Shown in pieces: positions 29,548 to 39,727 of a DNA stretch of 64,000 nt. Location of the stretch: contig NZ_CH672414.1 in the NCBI RefSeq assembly GCF_000152785.1, forward strand, positions 2,586,443-2,650,442, read 5' to 3'. This DNA comes from Yoonia vestfoldensis SKA53 (GTDB lineage: Bacteria > Pseudomonadota > Alphaproteobacteria > Rhodobacterales > Rhodobacteraceae). Within the stretch, counting starts at the first letter, position 1; each line of letters begins with the position of its first letter. The notes below the pieces were generated by a model. That model was not told the origin of the DNA. It saw only the letters and a program-made list of their open reading frames with translations, and did not search any database. The position numbers were made by a program, and so were the translations under genes.

Positions 29548-31680
29548 ATGACGAATGCTGATAGTCTGATCTCTCTGGTTCGCGCCTATAATCCCAAAAC
29601 AAACCAAGCTTTGCTGCGCGATGCCTTTGCCTTTGGTGCCGATATGCACGAAGGCCAGTTCCGCCATTCCGGCGAGCCGTATTTCACCCATCCCGTTGCT
29701 GTCGCCCATATCCTTGCCTTGCAGCAGATGGATGACGCGACGCTGGTGACTGCCCTGCTGCATGACACGATCGAGGATACCAAGGCGTCCTTTGCCGTGG
29801 TCGAAACACGATTCGGCCGCGAGATTGCCGAACTGGTCGATGGCGTTACCAAGCTGACGAATTTGCAGCTGACCTCGACCCAGACCAAACAGGCGGAAAA
29901 TTTCCGAAAATTGTTCATGGCCACCAGCCGCGATCTGCGCGTGACCTTGGTGAAACTGGCCGACCGCTTGCACAACATGCGCACGATCAAATCCATGCGC
30001 CCCGAAAAGCAGGCCCAGAAAGCCCGCGAAACGATGGAAATTTTCGCCCCCCTTGCCGGTCGCATGGGCATGCAATGGATGCGCGAGGAATTAGAGGATC
30101 TGTCTTTTCGCGTCCTGAACCCAGAGGCGCGCAATTCGATCATTCGTCGTTTCATCACGCTGCAGCGCGAAACCGGCGATGTGGTGCAAAGAATCACCGC
30201 TGATATGCGGGTCGAACTGGAAAGATCCAATATTCTGGCCGATGTCGCGGGCCGCGCCAAGAAACCCTATTCGATCTGGCGCAAGATGCAGGAAAAGGAT
30301 CAGGGTTTCAGCCGCCTTTCCGACATCTATGGGTTTCGCGTCATCGTGGCGACCGAGGCTGATTGTTATCGCGTTCTGGGCACGATCCACCAGCGCTGGC
30401 GCGCCGTGCCGGGGCGGTTCAAGGATTACATCAGCCAGCCAAAATCCAACGGTTACCGCTCGATCCATACCACCGTGTCGGGCCGTGACGGCAAACGGGT
30501 CGAGGTGCAGATCCGCACCCGCGAAATGCACGAAGTCGCCGAAACCGGCGTCGCGGCGCATTGGTCCTACAAGAACGGTGAACGGGTCGAAAACCGCTTT
30601 GCCGTTGATCCGGTGCGCTGGATCGCGTCGCTGACCGACCGGCTGGATGACGACCAGAACCACGAAGAATTCCTCGAGGCTGTCAAGCTCGAGATGTATC
30701 AGGATCAGGTGTTCTGTTTCACCCCCAAAGGCGAGGTGATCAAGCTGCCGCGCGGGGCGACGCCCATCGATTTCGCTTATGCGATCCACACGCGGATCGG
30801 GTCGGCCTGTGTGGGCGCCAAGGTGGACGGCCTGCGTGTGCCGCTATGGACGCGGCTGAAAAACGGCCAATCGGTCGAGATTATCACCGCCGAAGGCCAG
30901 ACACCGCAGGCCACATGGATTGATATCGCCGTGACGGGCCGCGCGAAAACCGCGATCCGGCGATCCTTGCGCGAAGAAGACCGCGAACGTTATGTCCGGC
31001 TGGGGCGCGAGTTGGCACGCGTGGCGTTTGAAAACGTGCGCAAGAAATCCACCGAAAAGGCGCTGCGCACCGCCGCCAAGGCGCTGGCCATCGACAGTGT
31101 CGACGAATTGCTGGCCCGTCTGGGCAGCGCCGAGGTAACGGGCCGCGAGGTCGTGCGCGCGATCTATCCCGAACTGGCCCATGTCAACGGTGACGAGGTT
31201 GATCAGGGCCGCGCCGTTGTCGGCCTGAGCGCTGATCAGGTCCATAAGCGCGGGGCCTGCTGTCAGCCGGTCCCGGGGGAACGTATTCTGGGCATCACGT
31301 TCCGCGGGCAGGGGGTCACGATCCATGCCATCGATTGCGCCGCATTGGTCGATTACGAAGAACAGCCCGAACGCTGGATCGACCTGCATTGGCAAGAAGG
31401 CACCCATGCCGCCGTCAATACCGTGACCTTTGACGCGACGATTACCAATGACACGGGCGTGCTGGGGCGCATTTGCACATTGATCGGCGAACAGAACGCC
31501 AATATCTCTGACCTCAAGTTCATTGACCGCAAGCCAGATTATTTCCGCCTGTTGATCGATGTTGATCTGCGGGATGCCGAACATTTGCACCGCGTGATGA
31601 CGGCGCTGGAGGCGGAAAGCAACGTGTCGTCCATCGTGCGGCATCGCGATCCGGGCCTTGCGGGGACAATGCGTGGCTGA
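29548..31680 (+). CDS. rsh: Bifunctional (p)ppGpp synthetase/hydrolase
   Basis: 710 residues with all four RSH regions. The HD hydrolase has the HDTIEDT motif with His72-Asp73. The synthetase domain covers about residues 235-350 (YGFRVIVAT, KSNGYRSIHTT), the TGS domain about 385-450 (CFTPKGEVIKLP), and the ACT domain about 635-705. It makes and breaks the stringent-response alarmone. The His-Asp pair is intact, so it should hydrolyse as well as synthesise. The ATG at 29548 lacks a clear Shine-Dalgarno sequence. The synthetase and rpoZ are often one operon, as here. Confidence 0.95.
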   Translation: MTNADSLISLVRAYNPKTNQALLRDAFAFGADMHEGQFRHSGEPYFTHPVAVAHILALQQMDDATLVTALLHDTIEDTKASFAVVETRFGREIAELVDGVTKLTNLQLTSTQTKQAENFRKLFMATSRDLRVTLVKLADRLHNMRTIKSMRPEKQAQKARETMEIFAPLAGRMGMQWMREELEDLSFRVLNPEARNSIIRRFITLQRETGDVVQRITADMRVELERSNILADVAGRAKKPYSIWRKMQEKDQGFSRLSDIYGFRVIVATEADCYRVLGTIHQRWRAVPGRFKDYISQPKSNGYRSIHTTVSGRDGKRVEVQIRTREMHEVAETGVAAHWSYKNGERVENRFAVDPVRWIASLTDRLDDDQNHEEFLEAVKLEMYQDQVFCFTPKGEVIKLPRGATPIDFAYAIHTRIGSACVGAKVDGLRVPLWTRLKNGQSVEIITAEGQTPQATWIDIAVTGRAKTAIRRSLREEDRERYVRLGRELARVAFENVRKKSTEKALRTAAKALAIDSVDELLARLGSAEVTGREVVRAIYPELAHVNGDEVDQGRAVVGLSADQVHKRGACCQPVPGERILGITFRGQGVTIHAIDCAALVDYEEQPERWIDLHWQEGTHAAVNTVTFDATITNDTGVLGRICTLIGEQNANISDLKFIDRKPDYFRLLIDVDLRDAEHLHRVMTALEAESNVSSIVRHRDPGLAGTMRG

Positions 31681-31703
31681 CAGGCCAGAAGGGAAGTCGT
31701 GTT

Positions 31704-32351
31704 TTGGTATTCAAGCGCAGGGATAGGCGGCCGATCTGGAAGATCGTGCTGGACTTCGTCTATCCGCGTGGCGGCTGGGCGCGGGCCTTTGGCTATGTGA
31801 AACATCGGCTGCGGCGGTTGCCGGACACACCCGAAAAGATATCGCGCGGGATCGCGGTGGGTGTGTTCGCGGCCTTTACACCGTTCTACGGGCTGCATTT
31901 CGTGATCGCGATCCTGCTGGCGCGGGTCGCGCGGGGCAATATCCTTGCCGCGCTGCTAGGGACATTTGCGGGCAATCCGCTGACCTATATCCCCATCGGG
32001 ATCGCATCCTTGGGGACAGGCTATTGGCTGCTGGGGCGGCCATTCAACGCGACCCTGTTCGGGCTGGATGGCAGCGCCTCGGCCGATTACTGCACGCTTG
32101 GGTGCCAGTTCAGCAATGCGTTTTCGGACATCATCCATAATTTCGCGGCGATGTTTACGGTTGCCACCGCCCACTGGACCGGCCTGATCGCCTTTTATCA
32201 CGAGGTTTTCGTGCCATACCTGATCGGGGGCATCGCGCCGGGCTTGTTCTTTGGCTGGCTCAGCTACTATCTGTTCGTGCCGATTATCGCGGCCTATCAG
32301 AAACGGCGCCGCAAGGTGTTGCAAGCCAAGCTGGAACAATTGAAGAAATGA
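31704..32351 (+). CDS. DUF2062 membrane protein
   Basis: 215 residues. Two to three hydrophobic helices (residues 48-65, 72-105 and 170-195) fit DUF2062, a family of unknown function often found beside pdxJ and acpS in alphaproteobacteria. The N-terminal basic segment ([12 protein letters not shown]) precedes [17 protein letters not shown], the family core motif. TTG 31704 is chosen because GGGAAG lies 7 bases upstream and no ATG is available. 23 bases after rsh. Confidence 0.8.
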   Translation: MVFKRRDRRPIWKIVLDFVYPRGGWARAFGYVKHRLRRLPDTPEKISRGIAVGVFAAFTPFYGLHFVIAILLARVARGNILAALLGTFAGNPLTYIPIGIASLGTGYWLLGRPFNATLFGLDGSASADYCTLGCQFSNAFSDIIHNFAAMFTVATAHWTGLIAFYHEVFVPYLIGGIAPGLFFGWLSYYLFVPIIAAYQKRRRKVLQAKLEQLKK

Positions 32352-32376
32352 CATCTTTCGCCTGAAAGGGAAAACC

Positions 32377-33117
32377 ATGACCAATCTGCGGCTCGGCGTG
32401 AATATCGACCATGTGGCGACGGTGCGCAACGCGCGCGGCGGGGATGTGCCTGATCCGGTGCGCGCGGCGCTGATGGCGCAGGATGCAGGGGCCGATGGGA
32501 TCACGGCGCATCTGCGCGAAGACCGCCGCCATATCATCGACAGTGACATCGAACGCCTGATGGCGGCGCTGCGGATCCCGCTGAACTTTGAAATGGCAGC
32601 GACGGCGGAAATGCAGGCGATTGCCCTGCGCCACAAACCCCATGCTGTTTGCCTTGTCCCTGAAAAGCGCGAGGAACGCACGACCGAAGGCGGGCTGGAA
32701 GTTGCCGGACAGCAAAGCGCGCTTGCCGCCTATATCGCGCCTTTGCGCGATGCAGGGTGCCGCGTGTCGCTGTTCATCGCCGCAGACGAGGCGCAGATCC
32801 GGGCCGCCCACAGCATCGGCGCGCCGGTGATCGAATTGCATTCGGGTGCCTATGCCGATGCTTGGGCCGAAGGCGACTGGCAGATGCGCGATGATGAATT
32901 GCGCAAGATCACCGATATGACCGCCTTTGCGACCGACCTGGGGCTGGAGGTGCATGTGGGCCACGGGCTGACCTATGATTGCGTCACGCCCATCGCTGCC
33001 CTGCCACAGGTGGCCGAATTAAACATCGGGCATTTCCTGATCGGCGAATCCATATTTCGCGGGCTTGGCCCGGCGATTGCCGAAATGCGCCGCCTGATGG
33101 ATGCCGCGCGCGCATGA
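32377..33117 (+). CDS. pdxJ: Pyridoxine 5'-phosphate synthase
   Basis: 246 residues. PdxJ closes the pyridine ring from 1-deoxyxylulose-5-phosphate and aminoacetone phosphate in vitamin B6 synthesis. [15 protein letters not shown] near the start, [18 protein letters not shown] and [10 protein letters not shown] carry the active-site residues. AAAGGG stands about 8 bases before the ATG. The stop overlaps acpS (ATGA). First of a tight run to recO. Confidence 0.97.
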   Translation: MTNLRLGVNIDHVATVRNARGGDVPDPVRAALMAQDAGADGITAHLREDRRHIIDSDIERLMAALRIPLNFEMAATAEMQAIALRHKPHAVCLVPEKREERTTEGGLEVAGQQSALAAYIAPLRDAGCRVSLFIAADEAQIRAAHSIGAPVIELHSGAYADAWAEGDWQMRDDELRKITDMTAFATDLGLEVHVGHGLTYDCVTPIAALPQVAELNIGHFLIGESIFRGLGPAIAEMRRLMDAARA

Positions 33118-33515
33118 TCCTTGGCATCGGCACCGATCTTGCGAATATCGACCGGATCGCGGGTACGCTGGACCGGTTCGGTGATAGGTTTCGCAATCGT
33201 GTCTTTACCCCCACCGAGCAGGCCAAAGCCGAGGCCCGCCACGACACGCCCGGCACCTATGCCAAACGCTGGGCCGCGAAAGAGGCTTGTTCCAAGGCGC
33301 TTGGCACCGGTTTGCGGATGGGGATCGCGTGGAAAGACATGGCCGTGTCGAACCTGCACACCGGCCAGCCCGTCATGGCCGTGACCGGCTGGGCGCGTGA
33401 ACGGCTGGACCAGATGACGCCACCGGGGCACGAGGCGATCATCCATGTCACGTTGACCGATGATCACCCTTGGGCACAAGCCTTTGTGGTGATCGAGGCG
33501 CGGCGCATCGCTTGA
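33114..33515 (+). CDS. acpS: Holo-[acyl-carrier-protein] synthase
   Basis: 133 residues. Transfers phosphopantetheine from CoA to acyl carrier protein. The Mg-binding Asp8 in [11 protein letters not shown] and the Glu in [14 protein letters not shown] are present, as expected for the AcpS type. The ATG overlaps the pdxJ stop by 4 bases. Confidence 0.96.
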   Translation: MILGIGTDLANIDRIAGTLDRFGDRFRNRVFTPTEQAKAEARHDTPGTYAKRWAAKEACSKALGTGLRMGIAWKDMAVSNLHTGQPVMAVTGWARERLDQMTPPGHEAIIHVTLTDDHPWAQAFVVIEARRIA

Positions 33516-33566
33516 CTCCACCCCGTTGCGCGATCATGTAGCGTCAAACCTTAAAAGGAACGGAAA

Positions 33567-34403
33567 ATGGCCGAAAATACGGGCTTTGTCAGCAGCGTGA
33601 AAGAGACGATCAAGACGATCTTTTGGGCGCTGATCATCGCGGGCGTGTTTCGGACCCTGTTTTTTCAACCGTTCTGGATTCCGTCTGGGTCGATGAAGGA
33701 CACCTTGCTGATCGGGGATTTCCTGTTCGTCAACAAGATGGCTTATGGCTATTCCTATGCCTCCTGCCCGTCGATCCGTGTGCCAGCTGCCGGCATCGAC
33801 ATCGGCGCGGATGATTTTTGCGGGTGGTTTGACGATAGCAACGACCGCCTGTTCGGGTCCGACCCCGAACGCGGTGATGTCGTGGTCTTCCGGCATCCTG
33901 TGACCGGCATGGATTTTATCAAGCGCCTGATCGGTGAACCGGGTGACCGGATCCAGATGATCGACGGCGTGCTGCATATCAATGATGCGGCTGTCGGGCT
34001 GGCCGATGCCGGCACCTTTACCGAGATCATGGAACCCCAAGGGCCGATGGGCGGCCGCCCGATGTGCGCCAATGGTCCCGTTGGCGTCGGGGCTGAATGT
34101 CTGAAACCACGCCAGACAGAAACGCTGCCCAATGGCACCAGCCACGCCATTTTGAACATCGCCACGCGGGCGACCGACAATACCGGTGTCTATACGGTGC
34201 CTGCGGATCATTTCTTTTTCATGGGTGACAACCGCGACAATTCTGTCGACAGTCGTGTGCCGCAAACATTGGGCGGGGTTGGGTTTGTCCCGCGCAAGGA
34301 TATCGTGGGCCGCGCTGACCGTGTGATTTTCTCGTCGGCGGGCCGGTCGATGTTGGCCTTCTGGACGTGGCGCAGCGACCGTTTCTTCAAGGCGGTCGAG
34401 TGA
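33567..34403 (+). CDS. lepB: Signal peptidase I
   Basis: 278 residues. It cleaves signal peptides at the periplasmic face of the inner membrane. An N-terminal membrane helix (residues 16-36) is followed by the catalytic Ser42 in PSGSMKDTL and the catalytic Lys119 in [22 protein letters not shown] is box E. It has the extended loop with extra cysteines near residues 67-85 that is usual in Rhodobacterales. AAAAGGAA lies upstream of the ATG, and the stop overlaps rnc (GTGA). Confidence 0.95.
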   Translation: MAENTGFVSSVKETIKTIFWALIIAGVFRTLFFQPFWIPSGSMKDTLLIGDFLFVNKMAYGYSYASCPSIRVPAAGIDIGADDFCGWFDDSNDRLFGSDPERGDVVVFRHPVTGMDFIKRLIGEPGDRIQMIDGVLHINDAAVGLADAGTFTEIMEPQGPMGGRPMCANGPVGVGAECLKPRQTETLPNGTSHAILNIATRATDNTGVYTVPADHFFFMGDNRDNSVDSRVPQTLGGVGFVPRKDIVGRADRVIFSSAGRSMLAFWTWRSDRFFKAVE

Positions 34404-35080
34404 AACTTTCCGCTGATCTTGCCAGCTTTTCGCAGCGTCTTGGCTACAGCTTCGTGAGGCCGGACTTGCTGGTGCGCTCGGTGACCCATTCGTCCATGGT
34501 CAGCATCCACCGCGACGACAACCAGCGGCTTGAGTTTCTGGGCGACCGCGTGCTGGGTTTGGTGATGGCCGAGGCGTTGCTCAAGGCCGATCCATCCGCG
34601 CCCGAAGGTCTGCTTGCGCCGCGCTACAACGCGCTGGTGCGACGTGAAACCTGCGCCGATGTCGCCCGCGAGGTCGACCTTGGTGCCGTGATCAAGCTGG
34701 GCCGCTCCGAGATGAAATCGGGTGGCCGGCGCAAAGAGGCATTGCTTGCCGATGCGATGGAGGCGGTGATTGCCGCGATCTATCAGGATGGCGGGTTCGA
34801 TGCTGCGCGCAAGGTCGTGCTGCATCTATGGGGTGCGCGCATCACGAATGTTGCCGATGATGCCCGCGACGCCAAGACCGCCTTGCAGGAATGGGCGCAG
34901 GCGCGCGGCGAAGCGCCCCCCAGCTATACCGAGACGGCGCGCACTGGACCTGACCACCAGCCCGCCTTTACCATTGCCGTGACGCTGGAATCCGGCCAGA
35001 CCGAAACAGCGACCGCAGGGTCGAAACGGCAGGCAGAACAAGCCGCAGCCGCCGCCCTTTTGAAGAAAGTTGACCGATGA
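34400..35080 (+). CDS. rnc: Ribonuclease III
   Basis: 226 residues. Double-strand RNA endonuclease for rRNA and mRNA processing. The nuclease signature [11 protein letters not shown] holds Glu45 and Asp49, the second acidic set is in [14 protein letters not shown], and a dsRNA-binding domain follows ([10 protein letters not shown] to [12 protein letters not shown]). The start is GTG 34400 overlapping the lepB stop. Together with lepB and era it forms the classic lepB-rnc-era cluster. Confidence 0.96.
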   Translation: MKLSADLASFSQRLGYSFVRPDLLVRSVTHSSMVSIHRDDNQRLEFLGDRVLGLVMAEALLKADPSAPEGLLAPRYNALVRRETCADVAREVDLGAVIKLGRSEMKSGGRRKEALLADAMEAVIAAIYQDGGFDAARKVVLHLWGARITNVADDARDAKTALQEWAQARGEAPPSYTETARTGPDHQPAFTIAVTLESGQTETATAGSKRQAEQAAAAALLKKVDR

Positions 35081-35994
35081 ATGATGCGCCGACCAAAGCG
35101 GGCTTTGTCGCCCTGATCGGGGAACCGAACGCCGGTAAATCGACGCTGCTGAACCGGATGGTCGGCGCCAAGGTGTCCATCGTGACCCACAAGGTCCAGA
35201 CCACCCGCGCCCGTATTCGCGGCGTGGCGATGGACGGGCAGGCGCAGCTGATTTTCATCGACACGCCCGGCCTGTTCAAACCCCGCCGCAGGCTGGACCG
35301 CGCGATGGTTGCTGCTGCGTGGGGCGGGGCCGCCGATGCCGATGTTGTCGTTCTGATGATCGAGGCCCATCGCGGCATGAGCGAAGGGGTCAAGGCGATC
35401 CTTGCCAATCTGCCCGACCGTATGGGCAAGACCAAGGTCGCACTGGCGATCAACAAGATCGACAAGGTGAAATCCGAAGGTCTGCTGGCCCTGACCCGCG
35501 ACATGAACGAGGCGTTTGCTTTTGCCGAAACCTTTATGATCTCTGCTGAACGCGGGCATGGCTGTGACGCTTTGCGCAAATGGCTGGTGGACCAGGTTCC
35601 CGAAGGCCCGTGGCTGTACCCCGAAGACCAGATTGCCGATCTGCCGATGCGCATGATCGCGGCCGAAATGACCCGCGAAAAACTGACCCTGCGGCTGCAT
35701 CAGGAACTGCCATATGAGTTAACCGTCGAGACCGAGAATTGGGAAGAACGCCCTGATGGGTCCGCCCGCATCGACCAGCTGATCTATGTCGCGCGTGATG
35801 GCCACAAAGGCATTGTGCTGGGCAAGGGCGGCGAGACGATCAAACAGGTCAGCCAGGCCGCCCGTGCCGAGATCATGGAATTCGTGGGCCGCCCCGTGCA
35901 TCTGTTTCTGCAGGTCAAGGTGCGGCCAAACTGGCTGGAAGAAAAAGAGCGTTACTCCGAAATGGGGCTGGATTTCAAAGACGGCAACGCATGA
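35077..35994 (+). CDS. era: GTPase Era
   Basis: 305 residues. A small GTPase that checks 16S rRNA 3'-end maturation and 30S assembly. G1 is GEPNAGKST at residues 15-23, then the switch TTRARIRG, G3 DTPG and G4 NKID, followed by a C-terminal KH domain ([19 protein letters not shown]). The ATG overlaps the rnc stop and the stop overlaps the DUF1491 start. Confidence 0.97.
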   Translation: MNDAPTKAGFVALIGEPNAGKSTLLNRMVGAKVSIVTHKVQTTRARIRGVAMDGQAQLIFIDTPGLFKPRRRLDRAMVAAAWGGAADADVVVLMIEAHRGMSEGVKAILANLPDRMGKTKVALAINKIDKVKSEGLLALTRDMNEAFAFAETFMISAERGHGCDALRKWLVDQVPEGPWLYPEDQIADLPMRMIAAEMTREKLTLRLHQELPYELTVETENWEERPDGSARIDQLIYVARDGHKGIVLGKGGETIKQVSQAARAEIMEFVGRPVHLFLQVKVRPNWLEEKERYSEMGLDFKDGNA

Positions 35995-36317
35995 GATTGA
36001 CCGCCGACATCTGGGTGTCGGCCTATCTGACGCGGCTGCGGCTGGCGGCAATCCCCGCCTTTGTCGTTGCGCGTGGCGATGCCACGGCGGGGGCGGTGAT
36101 GGTCAAGCTCAATACGCTTGACGGGCGCGCGTGCTGTTACCAGCGCAGTTTTGACCTGATGACGGGTGAGCGCAGCTGGGTTATTCTGGCCGAGGGCGCA
36201 GAGGCGGATGTGGAGCAATCGATCCAGCGTCAGCGCGGCTATGATCGTGATCTTTGGGTGATCGAGGTCGAGGATAAACAGGGCCGTCATTTGCTGGACG
36301 AGGACGGGTTGTCATGA
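35991..36317 (+). CDS. DUF1491 family protein
   Basis: 108 residues. [23 protein letters not shown] followed by GAVMVKLNTLDG and WVILAEG is the DUF1491 pattern, an alphaproteobacterial family of unknown function that usually lies beside era. The ATGA overlap with era indicates co-translation. A copy of the dispersed GC-rich element begins 8 bases after its stop codon. Confidence 0.85.
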   Translation: MRLTADIWVSAYLTRLRLAAIPAFVVARGDATAGAVMVKLNTLDGRACCYQRSFDLMTGERSWVILAEGAEADVEQSIQRQRGYDRDLWVIEVEDKQGRHLLDEDGLS

Positions 36318-36325
36318 CTTTTATG

Positions 36326-36343
36326 CCTCCGGCGGGAGTATTT
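36326..36343 (+). repeat. Dispersed intergenic element, copy B
   Basis: Core CCTCCGGCGGGAGTATTT, 8 bases after the DUF1491 stop and in the same sense. In this copy CTCC/GGAG can form a 4-base stem around GGCG, followed by TATTT, a miniature terminator-like shape. It lies 26 bases before recO. Confidence 0.7.
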
Positions 36344-36368
36344 CTGGAAATAAGAAGGTGCTGGCCCG

Positions 36369-37100
36369 ATGATATCGTGGCGCGATGACGCCGCTATTCT
36401 GGCGATGCGCCCTTTTGGCGAAAGCAGCGCCATTATCGAGGTGTTCAGCGCCAATCATGGCCGCCATGCCGGTGTGGTCCGCGGCGGTGCCAGCCGCAAG
36501 ATTGCCCCGCTGATCCAGCCCGGCGCGCAGGTCAATGTGGCGTGGGCTGCGCGGCTGGACGATCATCTGGGCAGTTTCACCGTGGAACCTGTGCGTTCGC
36601 GCAATGCGGCGGCGATGGCAGACCGGCTGTCCCTGGCAGGGTTGAATGCGGTTTGCGCCTTGTTGTTGATGGTTTTGCCTGAGCGTGAAAGCCATCCGCT
36701 CTTGTATCAGCGCAGTATCGCCTTGCTCGATTTGTTGGACCAGCGCGCTGTATGGCCTTTGGCCTATTTGCGCTGGGAACAGGCCCTGCTGGAGGAGATG
36801 GGCTTTGGTCTGGACCTGTCGGCCTGTGCGGCTAGCGGCGTGAACGAGGATCTGGCCTTTGTGTCGCCCAAGTCGGGCCGCGCGGTCAGCCGCGATGCGG
36901 CGGGGGTCTGGGCGGACAGGTTGCTGCCCTTGCCCCCCGTGCTGGCAGGCAAAGGCGATGCCTCTGGGGTGGAGATTGCCAAGGCGCTGGGCACGACAGG
37001 GTTTTTCATTGAAAACCGCTTGATCAAGGGCTTGGGCGACCGCAACGTCCCTGCCGCCCGCGCCCGTTTGATCGACGCGATTATGCGGGCGGATGGCTAG
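36369..37100 (+). CDS. recO: DNA repair protein RecO
   Basis: 243 residues. RecO loads RecA on SSB-coated DNA with RecR. An N-terminal OB-fold ([24 protein letters not shown]) is followed by a helical domain with [13 protein letters not shown]. No zinc-finger Cys set is seen, as is common in alphaproteobacteria. The ATG at 36369 has a weak, distant AAGAAGG. It ends the run that begins at pdxJ. Confidence 0.93.
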   Translation: MISWRDDAAILAMRPFGESSAIIEVFSANHGRHAGVVRGGASRKIAPLIQPGAQVNVAWAARLDDHLGSFTVEPVRSRNAAAMADRLSLAGLNAVCALLLMVLPERESHPLLYQRSIALLDLLDQRAVWPLAYLRWEQALLEEMGFGLDLSACAASGVNEDLAFVSPKSGRAVSRDAAGVWADRLLPLPPVLAGKGDASGVEIAKALGTTGFFIENRLIKGLGDRNVPAARARLIDAIMRADG

Positions 37101-37123
37101 GCTAGACGTGGGCCGCCGACAGG

Positions 37124-38809
37124 TTACCCCAGCACGCGCCGCGCGATGACCTGCGCCTGAATTTCTGCCGCCCCTTCAAAGATGTTCAGGATGCGGGCGT
37201 CACACAGGATGCGGCTGATCTTGTATTCCAGCGCGAAACCGTTGCCGCCGTGGATCTGCAAGGCATTGTCCGCACAGGCCCAAGCCACACGCGCGCCCAA
37301 AAGCTTGGCCATCCCCGCCTCTAGATCACAGCGCCGGTCGTTGTCTTTTTCATGCGCGCTGAAATAGGTCAGCTGCCGCGCGATCGTGATTTCCACCGCC
37401 ATCATCGCGAGCTTGCCCGCCACGCGGGGAAAGTCGATCAGCGCCGCGCCAAATTGCTTGCGATCCTGGGCATATTGCATGCCGACATCCAGCGCCGATT
37501 GCGCCACACCCACGGCGCGCGCGGCGGTCTGGATGCGGGCGGATTCGAAGGTTTGCATCAGCTGCTTGAACCCCTTGCCGGTGTCGCCGCCCAAAAGATT
37601 GTCACCCTTGACCATGAACCCGTCGAAGGCCAGTTCGTATTCTTTCATGCCGCGATAGCCCAGCACCTCGATCTCGCCGCCGGTCATGCCTGGGGTAGGA
37701 AAGGGGTTTTCGTCGGTGCCGGGGGTCTTTTCGGCCAGAAACATCGACAGACCGCTGTAATCGGTCGTCGTGGGATCGGTGCGTGCCAGCAGGGTCATCA
37801 CATGGGTGCGGGTGGCATGGGTGATCCATGTCTTGTTGCCGGTGATTTCCCAATCATCGCCCTTTTTCACGGCGCGGGTGCGCAGGCTGCCAAGATCGGA
37901 GCCTGTATTGGGTTCGGTGAACACGGCGGTCGGCAGGATTTCGGCAGAGGCAAGGCCGGGTAGCCAGTGCTGCTTTTGCTCTTCGGTGCCGCCGCAAAGA
38001 ATCAGCTCTGCGGCAATTTCGGTGCGTGTGGCCAGTGACCCCACGCCGATATACCCGCGCGACAGTTCTTCTGACACGACACACATCGACGCCTTGGACA
38101 GCCCGAAACCGCCGTATTCTTCGGGGATGGTCAGGCCAAAGACGCCCATTTCCGCCATCTCGTCGATGATCGACAGGGGGATCAATTCGTCCTTGAGGTG
38201 CCAGTCATGCGCATGCGGTTCCACCTTTTCGAGGCTGAAACGCCGGAATTGTTCGCGGATCATTTCCAATTCGTCATCAAGGCCAGAGGCCCCGACCGTC
38301 AGGTTTGCCGCCTGATCCTGTATCAAGGCAACAAGGCGCATCCGCGCGGCCTGTGTGTTGCCCTGTTCGCAGAGGGTTGTGACGGCGGGGATCAGCATTG
38401 CGCGCATTGCCTCCTGGGGCAGGCCAATGTCCTGCGGGCGCAGGATTTCGCCTTGGCTCATCGGGATGCCGCCAGAGATTTGCGACAGATATTCACCGAA
38501 TGCGATCTGGTGGATCAGCTGTTCAACCTCGTTGAATTTGCCATCCGCGTGCAACCGGTCCGCCCAATGCTGCATCTGGTGCAAGGATTGCGCATAGGTC
38601 GCAAGCCAGGCCAGCCCATGTGCTGCCGTCTGATGCGCATCGATCAGCGCGCCGCAGACGCGGCCATCGCGGCTGACCTTGGCGCGAACGATATCCTTAG
38701 CCAGCGCCAGCACCTTATCTACGGCAGGCAAGGCCGCGCCTGTCAGGTCCAGCAGATCCGCAAGGATCGGGCTTGAGGTCAGATGCAGGTCCTGTCCGTC
38801 ATGTGGCAT
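37124..38809 (-). CDS. mcd: Acyl-CoA dehydrogenase, probably (2S)-methylsuccinyl-CoA dehydrogenase
   Basis: 561 residues, about 170 longer than a normal acyl-CoA dehydrogenase. The extra N-terminal helical part (residues 1-150, HADGKFNEVEQLIHQIAFGEYL) is a hallmark of Mcd of the ethylmalonyl-CoA pathway. The dehydrogenase core follows, with AVFTEPNTGSDLGSL and the C-terminal LQIHGGNGFALEYKISRI. Mcd oxidises methylsuccinyl-CoA to mesaconyl-CoA in acetate assimilation. The symbol is by resemblance; another acyl-CoA substrate is possible. ATG 38809 has GGAGA 6 bases upstream. The electron acceptor would be EtfAB, encoded at 48.6-50.3 kb. Confidence 0.72.
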   Translation of the reverse strand: MPHDGQDLHLTSSPILADLLDLTGAALPAVDKVLALAKDIVRAKVSRDGRVCGALIDAHQTAAHGLAWLATYAQSLHQMQHWADRLHADGKFNEVEQLIHQIAFGEYLSQISGGIPMSQGEILRPQDIGLPQEAMRAMLIPAVTTLCEQGNTQAARMRLVALIQDQAANLTVGASGLDDELEMIREQFRRFSLEKVEPHAHDWHLKDELIPLSIIDEMAEMGVFGLTIPEEYGGFGLSKASMCVVSEELSRGYIGVGSLATRTEIAAELILCGGTEEQKQHWLPGLASAEILPTAVFTEPNTGSDLGSLRTRAVKKGDDWEITGNKTWITHATRTHVMTLLARTDPTTTDYSGLSMFLAEKTPGTDENPFPTPGMTGGEIEVLGYRGMKEYELAFDGFMVKGDNLLGGDTGKGFKQLMQTFESARIQTAARAVGVAQSALDVGMQYAQDRKQFGAALIDFPRVAGKLAMMAVEITIARQLTYFSAHEKDNDRRCDLEAGMAKLLGARVAWACADNALQIHGGNGFALEYKISRILCDARILNIFEGAAEIQAQVIARRVLG

Positions 38810-38956
38810 GGCGAGTCTCCGGTCTATGTGCAGGTGCAGAGATAATCACTTTGCAGCCGCAGCGCAATATTAATTCGCGGGACGCATTTGCGGTGAATAA
38901 AAGTGTCGCATCCGATTTGGTGATGCCAAGCCTTCAAGAACGGCATATGACGCAGC

Positions 38957-39727
38957 ATGTCACATTTTTTTACTGTTATCACGCCTGAATTGTTCCTCTT
39001 CGCCTGTGTCGTCACGTTCCTTGGCGGGTTCGTGAAAGGTGCGGTGGGTTTTGCCATGCCGTTGATCATGGTGTCGGGCATGGGGATCGCCATCGCGCCT
39101 GAATTGATCATCGCGGGGATCGTCCTGCCGATTGTGGTGAGCAATATATTGCAGGTCGGGCGCGCCGGTCTGGGGCAAGCGCGCGACGCAGTGGTCGAAC
39201 ATTGGCGCTATATCGTGGCGGTCTGCGCGATGATTCTGGTCTCGGCGCAATTTCTGCGGCGCATCCCGACCGATACGTTGTTTATCGTGCTGGGCGTGCC
39301 TGTGGTAATCCTGTGCCTGATCCAGATTGCGGGCTGGCGTCCGGTGATCGCGGCGCGCCTGCGGCGTCCGGTGGAATATGCGGCGGGGATCGTGTCGGGC
39401 ATGCTTGGCGGGTTGACCGGCACCTGGGGGCCGCCCACGGTTCTGTATCTGCTCGCGCTTGGCACGCCGCGCGACCGGCAGATGTCGGTGCAGGGGGTGA
39501 TCTATGGGCTGGGATCGGTGATGCTGTTTCTGGGCCATGTCCAATCGGGCGTGCTGAACGCGCAGACGTGGCCGTTTTCGGCGGCGCTGGTGGCGCCGGG
39601 GATGCTGGGCATGTGGGTCGGGTTCCGGTTGGGGGACCGTTTTGATGCCGACAGGTTCCGGCAGGTCACGCTGTGGGTATTGGTGATCGCGGGGGTGAAC
39701 CTGATCCGCCGCGGCGTGATGGGCTAG
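38957..39727 (+). CDS. TauE/SafE family sulfite/organosulfonate exporter-like protein
   Basis: 256 residues and about eight hydrophobic helices. The family motif GGFVKGAVGFAMPLI lies in the first helix pair and GMLGGLTGTWGPPTVLYL in the second half. Family members export sulfite, sulfoacetate or related anions; the substrate is unknown here. The ATG at 38957 has no convincing ribosome-binding site. Its stop overlaps the convergent DUF3859 gene by 4 bases. Confidence 0.85.
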   Translation: MSHFFTVITPELFLFACVVTFLGGFVKGAVGFAMPLIMVSGMGIAIAPELIIAGIVLPIVVSNILQVGRAGLGQARDAVVEHWRYIVAVCAMILVSAQFLRRIPTDTLFIVLGVPVVILCLIQIAGWRPVIAARLRRPVEYAAGIVSGMLGGLTGTWGPPTVLYLLALGTPRDRQMSVQGVIYGLGSVMLFLGHVQSGVLNAQTWPFSAALVAPGMLGMWVGFRLGDRFDADRFRQVTLWVLVIAGVNLIRRGVMG

